A stretch of DNA of 64,000 bases from an uncultured Alphaproteobacteria bacterium (GCA_902599445.1 CACKFK010000003.1:1-64000), one strand, 5' to 3'. Counted from the first letter of the stretch, positions 17,303 to 26,672 are shown. Numbers and translations: made by a program. Notes: generated by a model from the letters alone, not told the origin.

Positions 17303-18001
17303 CTAATTATTTAACGAATTGAAAAAAATTGCAAGGGAAGCAATTTCTTCATCAGAAAGTCGTTTAGAAATCATTTGCATAATTTCATTTTCCCGATGAT
17401 TATTCTTGTATGCGTGAAGAGCAGTAACGAATGGTTCTACAGGCCAATTTGTTATGGAAGGTATCCCGTTATCTTGTCCAGAGGCCTGATGACATGTGAT
17501 ACATTCACTTGATAAGTATTCTCCATAAGCATAATCGCCTTCTATTGAAAGAATTTTCTGGTCCAGCTCTGGGTCTTGATAAGACGGAATGCGAGCGTTG
17601 GCTGTAGAAACAAAAAAAACATAATCTATTAATTCTGATCTATCACTTTCCTTGGTGATTCCAGCAAATTTCATACTTGTTCCTTTTATAAATCCTCGGG
17701 GATTTTCTAAGTACTTATTGAGTGATTCCCTATTCCATGAATTACCCAACCTACCCATATTCTCTACCGCCTTAGAATACTTATAACCAACAATTGAACC
17801 CATAATCCTGCCATTAAGAGCATTTAGATGAGGGCCTACTGAATTTTTAGCATCAGGACCTATTTGGTGACAGCTTTTACATTTTTTGAAGAGTTTTGGT
17901 CCGCGATCATCTGCCAAGGCATAAACACTTAAGTAGCAGCTTATAAAAATAATTACTGTGCTAAATAGGATCTTTTTGAACTGACAAAATCTTGAGTGCA
18001 T
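17303..18001 (-). CDS. diheme cytochrome c (FccA/SoxE-like) with a cytochrome c2-like N-terminal domain
   Basis: A 232-residue secreted protein with a signal peptide (about residues 1-30) and two heme sites, CKSCH (41-45) and CITCH (167-171). The first domain has class I cytochrome c2/c550 features: 'SVGPHLNALNGRIMGS', 'YKYSKAVENMG', 'YLENPRGFIKGTSMKFAGI' with a presumed axial Met110. The second domain is smaller and c4/FccA-like. It should accept electrons from the adjacent flavoprotein. Canonical FccA has two similar short c4-type domains, so the c2-like half is notable, although SoxE proteins may share this plan. A 67-base gap separates it from bchO. Confidence 0.85.
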   Translation of the reverse strand: MHSRFCQFKKILFSTVIIFISCYLSVYALADDRGPKLFKKCKSCHQIGPDAKNSVGPHLNALNGRIMGSIVGYKYSKAVENMGRLGNSWNRESLNKYLENPRGFIKGTSMKFAGITKESDRSELIDYVFFVSTANARIPSYQDPELDQKILSIEGDYAYGEYLSSECITCHQASGQDNGIPSITNWPVEPFVTALHAYKNNHRENEIMQMISKRLSDEEIASLAIFFNSLNN

Positions 18002-18034
18002 GACTTATAATATCTTCTCTATGCTCTGCTATCA

Positions 18035-18052
18035 AGTGGCTCTAGTGCCACT
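18035..18052 (-). promoter_or_regulatory. small stem-loop between bchO and the cytochrome gene
   Basis: AGTGGC-(6)-GCCACT forms a 6-bp perfect stem in the 67-base gap. It lacks a U-tract, so it is a poor terminator and read-through from bchO into the cytochrome gene is possible. It may instead attenuate or stabilise transcripts. Confidence 0.35.
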
Positions 18053-18068
18053 CTAATTCTACTAATGA

Positions 18069-18953
18069 TTATTGACACTTTTTATAGAAAGCTGTGATTT
18101 GGTCAGAAATTAAATCTGGATCCTCTTCATGCATTAAATGTCCATGATTATTGTTCATCTGAACCTCTGATTTTTTTATTTCCTTAGATGCCTTTATGCT
18201 ATCAGCATTTTCCACTATCGAGTCTTTTGCTCCCAATATAAATGAAATTGGTACATTTAAGTCAGACCACTTGAGTATCAGCTCACTTAAATTCCATTGG
18301 GACATCATTGCCAGTGTTCCTTCGACATGTGCTTTGTCTGAAATTAATTTTTGGTAAAGAGATATTCCGTCAGAATTTATTTTGCTTCCAGTAATTTTTA
18401 AGAATTTTTCAACCTGGTTTTTAGAGGCATATAGTGAGGTAAAAAGGGGGACTGTAAAAGGGCTCATTGACAAAAGTTTAGCAAGGAAAGGATATAATAT
18501 TCCTGCGAATCCAGAAAAATTTCCTAGGGCGCCATTTAGACAGATTATACCCTTTAAGTCCTCTTTTGAAATAAGTCCCAAATTTATGGCAATGGCAGAA
18601 CCGGCTGAATGTCCCACTATAAGATTGGGTTTAATTTTTTGTTTGTTCAACATACTGGATAAATCCTCTGTTATCAGTTCTAAACTACATCTTCTTTTTG
18701 TTCCTAATTTTGTAAATCCATGGCCAGGAAGATCTACCAGTATTACCCTGAATTTGCTTTCAAGTTTACTAAGTAATAAACGCCAACTATGTGTAGAGGC
18801 TCCAGCGCCATGGATGAGTAATAAAGTCGGTAATCTAGATGGTGTATTTTGATAATTATTAGTATCCTGTATGTGCCAATCATGGGGATAAGAATTAATA
18901 AACTGGCTTAGCTTAGAATGAGGCCAATATTCCTTTTCCCTTTCCCAATTCAT
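18069..18953 (-). CDS. bchO: BchO, alpha/beta hydrolase associated with magnesium chelatase
   Basis: A 294-residue alpha/beta-hydrolase: 'LLLIHGAGASTHSWR' (oxyanion region), nucleophile elbow GHSAGSA, and a C-terminal 'NNHGHLMHEEDPDLI' with the catalytic His. BchO is the conserved hydrolase-fold partner of bchI and bchD; its exact role at the Mg-chelatase step remains unclear. The gene follows bchD with no spacing (bchD stop 18954, bchO ATG ending 18953), as in most proteobacterial photosynthesis clusters. Confidence 0.93.
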   Translation of the reverse strand: MNWEREKEYWPHSKLSQFINSYPHDWHIQDTNNYQNTPSRLPTLLLIHGAGASTHSWRLLLSKLESKFRVILVDLPGHGFTKLGTKRRCSLELITEDLSSMLNKQKIKPNLIVGHSAGSAIAINLGLISKEDLKGIICLNGALGNFSGFAGILYPFLAKLLSMSPFTVPLFTSLYASKNQVEKFLKITGSKINSDGISLYQKLISDKAHVEGTLAMMSQWNLSELILKWSDLNVPISFILGAKDSIVENADSIKASKEIKKSEVQMNNNHGHLMHEEDPDLISDQITAFYKKCQ

Positions 18954-20720
18954 TTAATTTAGCTTACTCATGACAGCATTGGAAAGTTGCTTTGCATTGG
19001 CTCTTGGGAGAGCTAGGTATTGTCCACCTAGATGATTTGCCAGCTGCTCTGCAGATTCTTGCATTCGGTTTGATGTATCAATAAGGATTGATTTAACCTC
19101 ATTTGCTGAAAATAACTTCGCCATTTGTGTGCTATCTTCAGTAGCTTTTTCTCGGCCTTTCCCACCTTCCAGGTCGATATTGGCTTTTCCGTCTGTTAAA
19201 ATAACAGCTACGGGGGAAAAACCTTTATGCCTGTAATCGAGGGCCATTTTCAGGGTTGCCTTTAAGCCTGCGGCGAGAGGAGTTCCCCCTCCACCAGGTA
19301 GCGAACTCAATGCTCTCTTTGTTTTGGTTAATGACTTTGAAGGTGTAAGTAAAGTTTCAGCAGTTTCACCTCTAAATGCTACGAGGGCTACTTGATCTCT
19401 AGAAGAATAGGCTTTTGCTAATAGTAACTCTACTGCTCCTTTAGCTTCAGCAAGTCTACCAACAGCTAAGGAGCCAGAAGCATCAACGGAAAAGATTATT
19501 AGCCTATATTTTAAATCCTGGTATCTCTTTATTCTGATATCAGTTTTTCTGAATTCAATCTTTTTATTTTTTGTGTATATCTCATTCTTAATATTTTTGG
19601 ATGGATTTCTCAATTTTTGCCACGGTGCCGCTGTCCGTAAAGTTGCGATGACATCTATTCGATTTCTACCGTTAGGTGTTCCCTGATGAGATGGTAAAGG
19701 TCTTCCTCGCAAATAAGAAATCTTCTTCTGGCCACTTCCAGAGTTATTGACCAGCCCTTTTTCGCGTGTTTCATTTCCTTTCTCCATATTCGTTAGGAGG
19801 CTGATAGGTAATTGAGCTTTGGCTGCTTCAATCAAAAGCTCAAGAGGAATATCCTCCGTTTTTCCATTTTTCTTTTGTTCGGCTTCCATATCTTCAGATT
19901 GGTTCTTTTCAGGAACAGGTTCATTCTCCTGAAAATCTGGAAAGAACCTAGCCTTGTGTGAGATGGTTAAACTGATACTTTCGAGAATATCTTCTTGGTT
20001 TATTTGACTAGCACCGCGGAGTGCGGCTAAAATCCTAGCAATCTTTACAGTAAATATGGGTGTTCGTAGGCTTTGAATTCCGAGGGACATCGCTAAGCTC
20101 GTAACATCTACTAAAAATTGTTCAGGGACTATTATTTTTGTTAGTGTTTGCCTAGCTTTTTCTACTTTATTTTTATCAATCTGAATGTTTTTTACTATTG
20201 AATGTGGAATTCCATCTAGGTTAAGGCAAAAAGCCATACGATCGGATAAGCAAATGGGGAGTTGCTCTTCTTCACCGATGCCTTCGTCAAGTATTATTAA
20301 CGATAGCTTTTCTTCAGAATCCATGCGTTGGGAAAACTTAGCTGCTATCTTAGGTTCAATCCTTTCACCCATTACAAGCTTTATAAATTTTGCTGTTCCA
20401 TCGAAGATACCTTTTGAATAAACAGCTTTTCCCCTTTCTAGGCTAGAGGCAAAATCCAGCCCACCATCTAAATGTAGTTCAGATACATTGGGGTGAATTC
20501 TCTTTAGATCATATTCACTGATATTATCCTCGATAATTTTGATGACCTTATCTCTGGTTGGGCTATGTCTGGCTTTAAGAACTAAACCGCCCAAGCCAAA
20601 TGGTTTTACAGATAATAACAAGATAATCTTTTTAAGAAGCCAATTTGGATTAGAAAACTTTTCCTCATTTCTTTTAGCCTCAGGAGATATCAGTTGTGTA
20701 TCATTAAAAGAATTTTCCAT
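18954..20720 (-). CDS. bchD: magnesium chelatase subunit D
   Basis: A 588-residue protein with an N-terminal AAA+-like half (degenerate Walker motifs), an acidic low-complexity linker around residues 270-300, and a C-terminal VWA domain with the MIDAS motif VDASGS and 'TDGKANIDLEGG'. With BchI and BchH it inserts Mg2+ into protoporphyrin IX at the start of the bacteriochlorophyll branch. It lies between bchI (11 bases upstream) and bchO in the leftward crtA-bchI-bchD-bchO operon. Confidence 0.96.
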   Translation of the reverse strand: MENSFNDTQLISPEAKRNEEKFSNPNWLLKKIILLLSVKPFGLGGLVLKARHSPTRDKVIKIIEDNISEYDLKRIHPNVSELHLDGGLDFASSLERGKAVYSKGIFDGTAKFIKLVMGERIEPKIAAKFSQRMDSEEKLSLIILDEGIGEEEQLPICLSDRMAFCLNLDGIPHSIVKNIQIDKNKVEKARQTLTKIIVPEQFLVDVTSLAMSLGIQSLRTPIFTVKIARILAALRGASQINQEDILESISLTISHKARFFPDFQENEPVPEKNQSEDMEAEQKKNGKTEDIPLELLIEAAKAQLPISLLTNMEKGNETREKGLVNNSGSGQKKISYLRGRPLPSHQGTPNGRNRIDVIATLRTAAPWQKLRNPSKNIKNEIYTKNKKIEFRKTDIRIKRYQDLKYRLIIFSVDASGSLAVGRLAEAKGAVELLLAKAYSSRDQVALVAFRGETAETLLTPSKSLTKTKRALSSLPGGGGTPLAAGLKATLKMALDYRHKGFSPVAVILTDGKANIDLEGGKGREKATEDSTQMAKLFSANEVKSILIDTSNRMQESAEQLANHLGGQYLALPRANAKQLSNAVMSKLN

Positions 20721-20731
20721 TAGTTTTGATC

Positions 20732-21739
20732 TTATAAGCCTAGTATCTCTTCAACTGCTTTCTCCACTCGTACAGTAGACCCAACATCGTCTAAAGGGTC
20801 TTTGCGTAGCCTATGTCCCATACATATGGAGGCAACTTTTTTCAGGTGCATAAGATCAATTACAGGTTTATTGTCGTACGCAGCCTGAGCTTTTGCTGCC
20901 CTCAGTAGAGTTAATTCACCTCTAAGGCCGTCAGAGCCTAGTCCCATGCAAAGTTCTGCACATTTTTCCAATATTTGATCTGGACTTTCTATTTGAGGAA
21001 GCTTTTTTTGAGCTCTTAATATTTTTCGTCTTATTTTTGCATCTTCTTTTGCCCAAAAATCTAAAAAGGCTAGGTTTCTTTCATCAAACTTTGTTCTTCT
21101 CTTGATTACCTCTATCCTTTCTGGAAGGGTGTTTGGAGACCTTACCTCTACTGATAAACCAAAGCGATCAAGGAGTTGCGGCCTTAGTTCCCCTTCTTCT
21201 GGATTACCTGAACCTACCAGTACAAAATTTGATTCATGTCTGATTGAAAGTCCTTCTCTTTCGACTAGATTTTCTCCTGATGCTGCAACGTCGAGTAAAA
21301 GGTCAACTATGTGGTCTTCAAGTAAATTTACTTCATCTATGTAGAGGTAACCTCTATTAGCGTTGGCGAGTAATCCTGGTTCAAAACTCTTTTTGCCTTG
21401 GCTTAGGGCTATCTCTAGATTTAGTGCTCCAACCACTCTATCTTCAGTCGAGCCAAGTGGTAAATCCACAATGGGGGTGGATTTTTTTTCCGTTCGCCCA
21501 TTTTTTTGCGCCTCACAGAGGCACTCTGTGCTGACTTCGTAACAATTGTATGGACATCCTTTAATAGCCTTTATCTCAGGCAATAAGGCGGTTAGAGACC
21601 TGACTATGGTAGATTTACCAGTTCCTCTTTCCCCAAAAACTAATACGCCTCCGATTGATGGATCAATGGCTGTAAGTATCAGAGCTTGCTTCATAGTCTC
21701 TTGACCGACAATAGCCGAAAAGGGGAAATTTGATGTCAT
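20732..21739 (-). CDS. bchI: magnesium chelatase ATPase subunit I
   Basis: A 335-residue AAA+ ATPase: 'FPFSAIVGQETMKQAL' at the N-terminus, Walker A GERGTGKST, Walker B 'GYLYIDEVNLLEDHIVD', 'LVGSGNPEEGELRPQLLDRFGL' with sensor and arginine-finger residues. It drives ATP-dependent Mg2+ insertion with BchD and BchH. The usual length is kept. It is preceded by crtA with a 19-base gap and belongs to the same leftward transcript. Confidence 0.98.
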   Translation of the reverse strand: MTSNFPFSAIVGQETMKQALILTAIDPSIGGVLVFGERGTGKSTIVRSLTALLPEIKAIKGCPYNCYEVSTECLCEAQKNGRTEKKSTPIVDLPLGSTEDRVVGALNLEIALSQGKKSFEPGLLANANRGYLYIDEVNLLEDHIVDLLLDVAASGENLVEREGLSIRHESNFVLVGSGNPEEGELRPQLLDRFGLSVEVRSPNTLPERIEVIKRRTKFDERNLAFLDFWAKEDAKIRRKILRAQKKLPQIESPDQILEKCAELCMGLGSDGLRGELTLLRAAKAQAAYDNKPVIDLMHLKKVASICMGHRLRKDPLDDVGSTVRVEKAVEEILGL

Positions 21740-21758
21740 TTATGTTTTCCGTGCTTTG

Positions 21759-22469
21759 TTAAAATACTGATTTTCCTGCCCAAGTGCCTGTTGCCTTTAG
21801 AATAGTAAACCGAGCATAAAGTTCCTCAGAAAACCACTGCCCATCCCTAACTGATTGAATTGCTTTGGCGTGTGGTCCATCCTTCCTAGCAAATTCAGCC
21901 ATGGCTTCTGCATTAGGCCATATCGAAAAGGTAACCTGATGGAACCAAGGTATTTCACCCAATCCCATCTTAAAAAGAACATTTTCATTATTTCCAATCA
22001 TTTTTGATATAGCAGGTACTTTTGACCAAAAGCTAAGTAAAATGCTTGGTTTAATGCTAGCCCTTGTTAGAGCGGCCAGCATATTTCTTTTACCTTTTAC
22101 GGTTTGCTCTGCAACAGGTTTAAAGGGTTCAGATTTATCCCATGCTCCCCGACTGGAAATAGGAGTAAGGAACACAGTCCAATGTTCTGAGGATTTTTTT
22201 TGATAGGTAGTAAAAATTTTTTCTGTCTCAATCATTTGCTCTGCAACTTCAGAATTTTCCCAGACGCTTAAAATTGCATAAACACTGGTATTTGGGTAAG
22301 GAGTGAAACCCTCCCCAGTACCTGATCCAAAAAGTTTGAAAAATGATATAGGATTTATTTTTCTTAATTTTCTTCTGGCGAAACCCATTTGCGTAAAGGC
22401 CCAGAGTTTTTGGTAAAGCCCTTTAAATCTGAAAAAACTTATAGTTACCGTCTGAATATTGTCCTCCAT
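21759..22469 (-). CDS. crtA: spheroidene monooxygenase
   Basis: A 236-residue CrtA family protein: 'FGSGTGEGFTPYPNTSVYAILSVW' in the first third, 'PISSRGAWDKSEPF' and 'LGEIPWFHQVTFSIWP'. CrtA adds a keto group to spheroidene (O2-dependent) to make spheroidenone, the dominant carotenoid of aerobic Roseobacter-type phototrophs. The track starts at a TTG; the ATG at 22469 (MEDNIQTVTI) is preferred. It heads the leftward crtA-bchI-bchD-bchO operon, divergent from crtI. Confidence 0.95.
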   Translation of the reverse strand: MEDNIQTVTISFFRFKGLYQKLWAFTQMGFARRKLRKINPISFFKLFGSGTGEGFTPYPNTSVYAILSVWENSEVAEQMIETEKIFTTYQKKSSEHWTVFLTPISSRGAWDKSEPFKPVAEQTVKGKRNMLAALTRASIKPSILLSFWSKVPAISKMIGNNENVLFKMGLGEIPWFHQVTFSIWPNAEAMAEFARKDGPHAKAIQSVRDGQWFSEELYARFTILKATGTWAGKSVF

Positions 22470-22543
22470 TAGAATCAATAATAAAAAAATTTTTAGTTAA
22501 AAAGAAAGAAACTTACTTACAAAAAACCATTCATTTAATATGT

Positions 22544-22561
22544 TGTCAAATTTTTCTAGCA
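22544..22561. promoter_or_regulatory. degenerate PpsR-type palindrome between crtA and crtI
   Basis: TGT-N12-GCA: one base off the PpsR/CrtJ consensus TGT-N12-ACA, in the 107-base divergent crtA-crtI intergenic region, where such sites are common in relatives. The TGTCAA half also reads TTGACA on the minus strand, a possible crtA -35. No good -10 was found. Confidence 0.4.
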
Positions 22562-22576
22562 TGCTAAATTCGCGCT

Positions 22577-24178
22577 GTGTTAAAAAGTGTTAGTATTAAT
22601 GAATATGACGAAAAATTACCGTCGTCCCCCGAGCATAGAGCCATAGTTATAGGTGCAGGTTTTGGTGGACTAGCTGCGGCTATGAGGCTAGGTGCTAAAG
22701 GTTATAAAGTTCTGGTCATTGATAGATTGTCTGCCTTAGGAGGAAGAGGATCTTCCCTTAAAAAAGGTGGGCATCGATTTGATTTGGGCCCAACGATCGT
22801 GACATTGCCAAATATGCTAAGGTCATTATGGGAGGCCTGTGGTAAAGATTTTGACGATTACGTAGAGTTAAAGCCCTTAGACCCTTTTTACAAGATAAAA
22901 TTTCCTGATGATTCTGAATTTGCCTCTACCTCTGATGAAGCTAAAATGCGTGACCAAGTGTTAGAATTTTCACCTAAGGATTTAAAAGGCTATGAGAAGT
23001 TTATGCGTGAGTCTAAAGCCAGATATCAAATTGCCTTTTCCAGTAAGGATTCCATTGGTAGAGTTTCTATGCATAGGTTATGGGATACCTTGAAGGTTTT
23101 ACCACTCTTTGGGTTACTTAGAGCTGATCGTTCAGTATATCAAATGGCTGCTGCAAGGGTAAAAGATCCAAGACTCAGATTTGCACTCAGCTTCCATCCC
23201 CTTTTTGTTGGTGGGGATCCTTTTAACGTAACTTCAATGTGGGGTTTGGTTAGTCACATTGAAAAGGCCTATGGGGTCCATTGTGCAGTAGGCGGCTTTT
23301 CAGCAATAGCAGAAGCTATGGGAAAGGTAATTCGAGAGCAGGGAGGTGAAATAATTTTAGGTTCCGAGGTAATGGATATTACTTATACGGGTAATAAAGT
23401 AACTGGGGTATCACTATCAGGCGGTCAACACATTGGTTCAAATCTTGTAGTCTCTAATTCAGATCCAGCTCACACCTATAATAACCTTTTAAAAGGTAAA
23501 GAAAAAAAGCGTTGGACAGAAAAAAAATTGAAGAAAAAGCGATGGTCTATGGGGCTTTTTGTTTGGCATTTTGGCACAAAAAAAACCAAATCTCTTTGGC
23601 CAGAGGTAGGTCATCATACAATCTTGCATGGGCCTAGATATAAAAATCATGTGAAAGATATATTTATAAATGGGGTGCTCGCAGATGATATGAGCTTATA
23701 TGTTCATAGGCCTTCTGTTTCAGATCCTACTTGTGCACCAAAAGGTGATGATACTTTTTATGTTTTGTCTTGCGTACCTCATCTTGGACATCTTAACCCT
23801 GTTGACTGGCTTAAAGAAAAGGAGCTGTATTGTGAGAAAGTGGCTAACTTTCTAGATGATAGGTTATTACCAGGATTTAGAGAGAAAATTGTTGAAAGCC
23901 ATGTTATGACCCCCGATGAGTTTGGAAAAGATTACCTAAGTCCAATGGGTACAGGTTTTTCAATTGAACCTAGAATGTTTCAAAGTGCTTGGTTTAGACC
24001 TCATAATATTTCTGAAGAACTAAAAGGTCTGTATCTTGTTGGTGCAGGGACTCATCCTGGGCCAGGGGTGCCTGGAGTTATCGCTTCTGCTGAAATAGCA
24101 ACGAAGAAAATTCCTGACTGCTCTTTAAAATATAAACAGAGCGTCTTTGACCCAATATACTCTTCTCCAGTAGATTGA
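22577..24178 (+). CDS. crtI: phytoene desaturase
   Basis: A 533-residue CrtI-type desaturase: dinucleotide motif 'AIVIGAGFGGLAAAMRLGAKG' at about residue 23, 'GHRFDLGPTIVTLP', and the C-terminal carotenoid signature 'LYLVGAGTHPGPGVPGVIASAE'. It converts phytoene to neurosporene (three desaturations) in spheroidene-type pathways. The start must be GTG at 22577, because an in-frame stop lies 12 bases upstream and no ATG follows before the Rossmann motif; no ribosome-binding site is evident. crtB follows after 7 bases. Confidence 0.96.
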   Translation: MLKSVSINEYDEKLPSSPEHRAIVIGAGFGGLAAAMRLGAKGYKVLVIDRLSALGGRGSSLKKGGHRFDLGPTIVTLPNMLRSLWEACGKDFDDYVELKPLDPFYKIKFPDDSEFASTSDEAKMRDQVLEFSPKDLKGYEKFMRESKARYQIAFSSKDSIGRVSMHRLWDTLKVLPLFGLLRADRSVYQMAAARVKDPRLRFALSFHPLFVGGDPFNVTSMWGLVSHIEKAYGVHCAVGGFSAIAEAMGKVIREQGGEIILGSEVMDITYTGNKVTGVSLSGGQHIGSNLVVSNSDPAHTYNNLLKGKEKKRWTEKKLKKKRWSMGLFVWHFGTKKTKSLWPEVGHHTILHGPRYKNHVKDIFINGVLADDMSLYVHRPSVSDPTCAPKGDDTFYVLSCVPHLGHLNPVDWLKEKELYCEKVANFLDDRLLPGFREKIVESHVMTPDEFGKDYLSPMGTGFSIEPRMFQSAWFRPHNISEELKGLYLVGAGTHPGPGVPGVIASAEIATKKIPDCSLKYKQSVFDPIYSSPVD

Positions 24179-24185
24179 AATAATT

Positions 24186-25217
24186 ATGGAAATTACAAGT
24201 AAAGATCTGGAAGAGTGCAAGTTATTGATCAAGGAGGGGTCACATTCGTTTTATGCTGCGTCGAGACTTTTACCAAAATATGTTCGTGATCCTGCTATTG
24301 TTCTTTACGCTTTTTGTCGAATTGCTGACGATGTAGTAGATAAACAGACTGGAAACCATAACCCAATTGATGATCTTAAGACTAGACTCAATCTAGTTTA
24401 CAGTAAGAAGCCTAGGGATAGTGCGACAGATAGAGCCTTTGCAGCCCTTGTAAATACTTATGACCTTCCAAAAGAACTACCTTCTGCACTAATTGAAGGT
24501 TTACAGTGGGATTATGAAGGCAGAAGGTTTGATACGCTATCTGAATTGTATAGCTATAGTGCGCGAGTAGCTTCATCTGTTGGGGTTATGATGTGCATTT
24601 TAATGAATGTCCGGGATGATGATGCCTTGGCAAGAGCTTGTGATCTTGGTATAGCGATGCAACTTACTAATATTGCCCGAGATGTTGGAGAGGATGCCAG
24701 AAATGACAGGCTTTATATACCGTTGGAGTGGATGCAAGAGCATAAAATTGACATAAACCGATTTTTTAAGGAACCTGAACAATTTCCAGAAGTCAGTATT
24801 TTTGTCAAACAACTATTAGCTCAGGCTGATATCTTTTATAAAAGAGCTGGAGCAGGGTATTTTTCATTACCAAAAAACTGTAGGCCTGGAATTTTTTCAG
24901 CTGGTAAGATCTACTCTCAGATTGGAAAGCATATAGCTGCGTCCAATTATGATAGTATCCATAGAAGAGCTCATACCTCAACTATTGAAAAATTTCTATT
25001 AATTTTATCATCAGTAGGTAATTCTGCATTAACAACAGTCATGCCGGTCCCATCTACTATTCATGCTCCACCAATTTCAGAGGTTGAATTTTTGGTAAAT
25101 GCGGTAAGCTCTCCTAGAGAGGATGAAAAATCATTCAAAGAGCGCTCCAAAAAATTTATGTCTTTATTGTTTGATCTTGAGCGTAAAGATCGATCAATTG
25201 CAGGTATTTACGAATAG
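24186..25217 (+). CDS. crtB: phytoene synthase
   Basis: A 343-residue squalene/phytoene synthase family enzyme with the first Asp-rich motif 'YAFCRIADDVVD' and the second 'LTNIARDVGEDARNDRLYIP'. It condenses two geranylgeranyl diphosphates to phytoene. It is 7 bases after crtI and 21 bases before tspO, forming crtI-crtB-tspO. Confidence 0.97.
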   Translation: MEITSKDLEECKLLIKEGSHSFYAASRLLPKYVRDPAIVLYAFCRIADDVVDKQTGNHNPIDDLKTRLNLVYSKKPRDSATDRAFAALVNTYDLPKELPSALIEGLQWDYEGRRFDTLSELYSYSARVASSVGVMMCILMNVRDDDALARACDLGIAMQLTNIARDVGEDARNDRLYIPLEWMQEHKIDINRFFKEPEQFPEVSIFVKQLLAQADIFYKRAGAGYFSLPKNCRPGIFSAGKIYSQIGKHIAASNYDSIHRRAHTSTIEKFLLILSSVGNSALTTVMPVPSTIHAPPISEVEFLVNAVSSPREDEKSFKERSKKFMSLLFDLERKDRSIAGIYE

Positions 25218-25238
25218 TCTCTTATTTATGTTTAAAAT

Positions 25239-25694
25239 ATGGATTGGTTAAGTTTTTTTATTTTTTTTGTAACATGCTTTGTTGCAGCATCTACTGGGGC
25301 TTTGTTTCCTCCCGACGAGTGGTATAAGTCACTGCAAAAGCCTTCGTGGAATCCACCAGATTGGTTGTTTCCAATCGCTTGGAGTATTCTTTATATTATA
25401 ATAGCTTATGTTGGGATGAGAATATCAATAATTGGAGGTGAAGCCCCATTTGCTATAGGCTTGTGGGCCTTACAAATTTGTCTTAACACTATCTGGACTC
25501 CAATTTTCTTTGGGTTGCATAAAATAAGGCTAGCCATGGGCTTCATGCTGGGTCTTTGGACTACCGTTTTTATAATGGTTTTAAGCTATTCGTCTATTGA
25601 TGTTCTTTCCTCAGTGCTACTTGTTCCCTATTTTATATGGGTAAGCTTTGCGGCCGTACTAAATTATAAGGTAATGATCATGAACAAGGCATAA
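25239..25694 (+). CDS. tspO: tryptophan-rich sensory protein TspO (CrtK)
   Basis: A 151-residue membrane protein with five predicted helices and the family pattern 'ALFPPDEWYKSLQKPSWNPPDWLFPIAWSILYI' followed by 'LWALQICLNTIWTPIFFGLHKIRLA'. TspO/MBR proteins bind tetrapyrroles; in Rhodobacter the protein in this position (formerly CrtK) modulates photosynthesis gene expression. It converges on crtC with a 6-base gap. Confidence 0.95.
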   Translation: MDWLSFFIFFVTCFVAASTGALFPPDEWYKSLQKPSWNPPDWLFPIAWSILYIIIAYVGMRISIIGGEAPFAIGLWALQICLNTIWTPIFFGLHKIRLAMGFMLGLWTTVFIMVLSYSSIDVLSSVLLVPYFIWVSFAAVLNYKVMIMNKA

Positions 25695-25700
25695 TAAAGA

Positions 25701-26672
25701 TCAGTTAGTCTTTCCCAAAGTATACCTAGGGGCCTTTACGGCCAATAGAGGTTTAAGTGCTGGGTTGGCGAAACGATTTAAGTCTAGAGCTTCATGGACG
25801 CCTATAACTCTTTCACCCATTATTGATGTCTCTACTGCCGATCTTGTATAAAAAGGTGTATCCAGCATATGCTTAACTTGTCGTGGTTTGAAATCGGGGT
25901 CAGAGCGGGTATTTCTTTTTACCAGCCATAATGACCGCCGCATAGGCGCTATTGGCGGTGGTGCATTTATTTGTTGCACCTGGCCATTTCTTTTAAAGTG
26001 TAAGGCTAAATTAAGCGGATTACTATTTCTTGGTATTGCATCATAAAATGCTATACTACCATCGCTAGTTGGGAACCGACCCCAAGTCCAATAAGAAAAA
26101 TCTTTTTCCAAAGCGTTTGTTCCAAAGTTAGCATCAAAATATCCATGGCCGTTCCAATTCCATCCAGGCCTATTTATCTGAACCTCAATTCGAGAAGTTG
26201 GAGCAAAAGGACGCCATATGTGGCTGTTGTCAGGCAACAAATTACATTCAATGTTTGTAATGTTTTCAGGGAAGATTTTCACTGTTCCCTTAACCCGATC
26301 AAAATGTGGAATGGAATATTCATTGAATTCAATAACGAGGTGATCTTTTTCCCAGGTGAATGAACTTGGTCCAATTTGCAAGCAATCGGGGGACTGGGCC
26401 AATTGTTTTTGACCTCTTTCGGTCATAGTCCAGCGCCAACCTTTCCCATAAAGAGCAACATTAATACAAACGTGATTCTGAGGGTTTTTTCTTCCAGACC
26501 AATAATACCAGGGGGAAAAAACTGAACCAATAAACCCAATTATTGAAATGGCTTTTTCCCCATCTTCCGATATCCCATCGACATACCACCAGGCATATCC
26601 ATTCCTTTCAACCGTTACGTTAAATTTAGGCCGCGCAAGATCATCTCTGCCGCATGCTTGCCGGATTGGCAT
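25701..26672 (-). CDS. crtC: hydroxyneurosporene synthase (carotenoid 1,2-hydratase)
   Basis: CrtC family protein: 'NGYAWWYVDGISEDGEKAI', 'GFIGSVFSPWYYWSGRKNPQNHVCINVALYGKGWRWTMTERG' and the later 'GWNWNGHGYFDANFGTNALEKDFSYWTWGR'. It hydrates the C1,2 double bond of neurosporene and lycopene-type intermediates. The track extends the ORF to 26918, but the first 82 residues lie antisense-free inside crtD and do not resemble CrtC. I place the start at the ATG at 26672, giving 323 residues and a 58-base overlap with crtD; a start slightly further downstream is possible. Confidence 0.92.
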   Translation of the reverse strand: MPIRQACGRDDLARPKFNVTVERNGYAWWYVDGISEDGEKAISIIGFIGSVFSPWYYWSGRKNPQNHVCINVALYGKGWRWTMTERGQKQLAQSPDCLQIGPSSFTWEKDHLVIEFNEYSIPHFDRVKGTVKIFPENITNIECNLLPDNSHIWRPFAPTSRIEVQINRPGWNWNGHGYFDANFGTNALEKDFSYWTWGRFPTSDGSIAFYDAIPRNSNPLNLALHFKRNGQVQQINAPPPIAPMRRSLWLVKRNTRSDPDFKPRQVKHMLDTPFYTRSAVETSIMGERVIGVHEALDLNRFANPALKPLLAVKAPRYTLGKTN

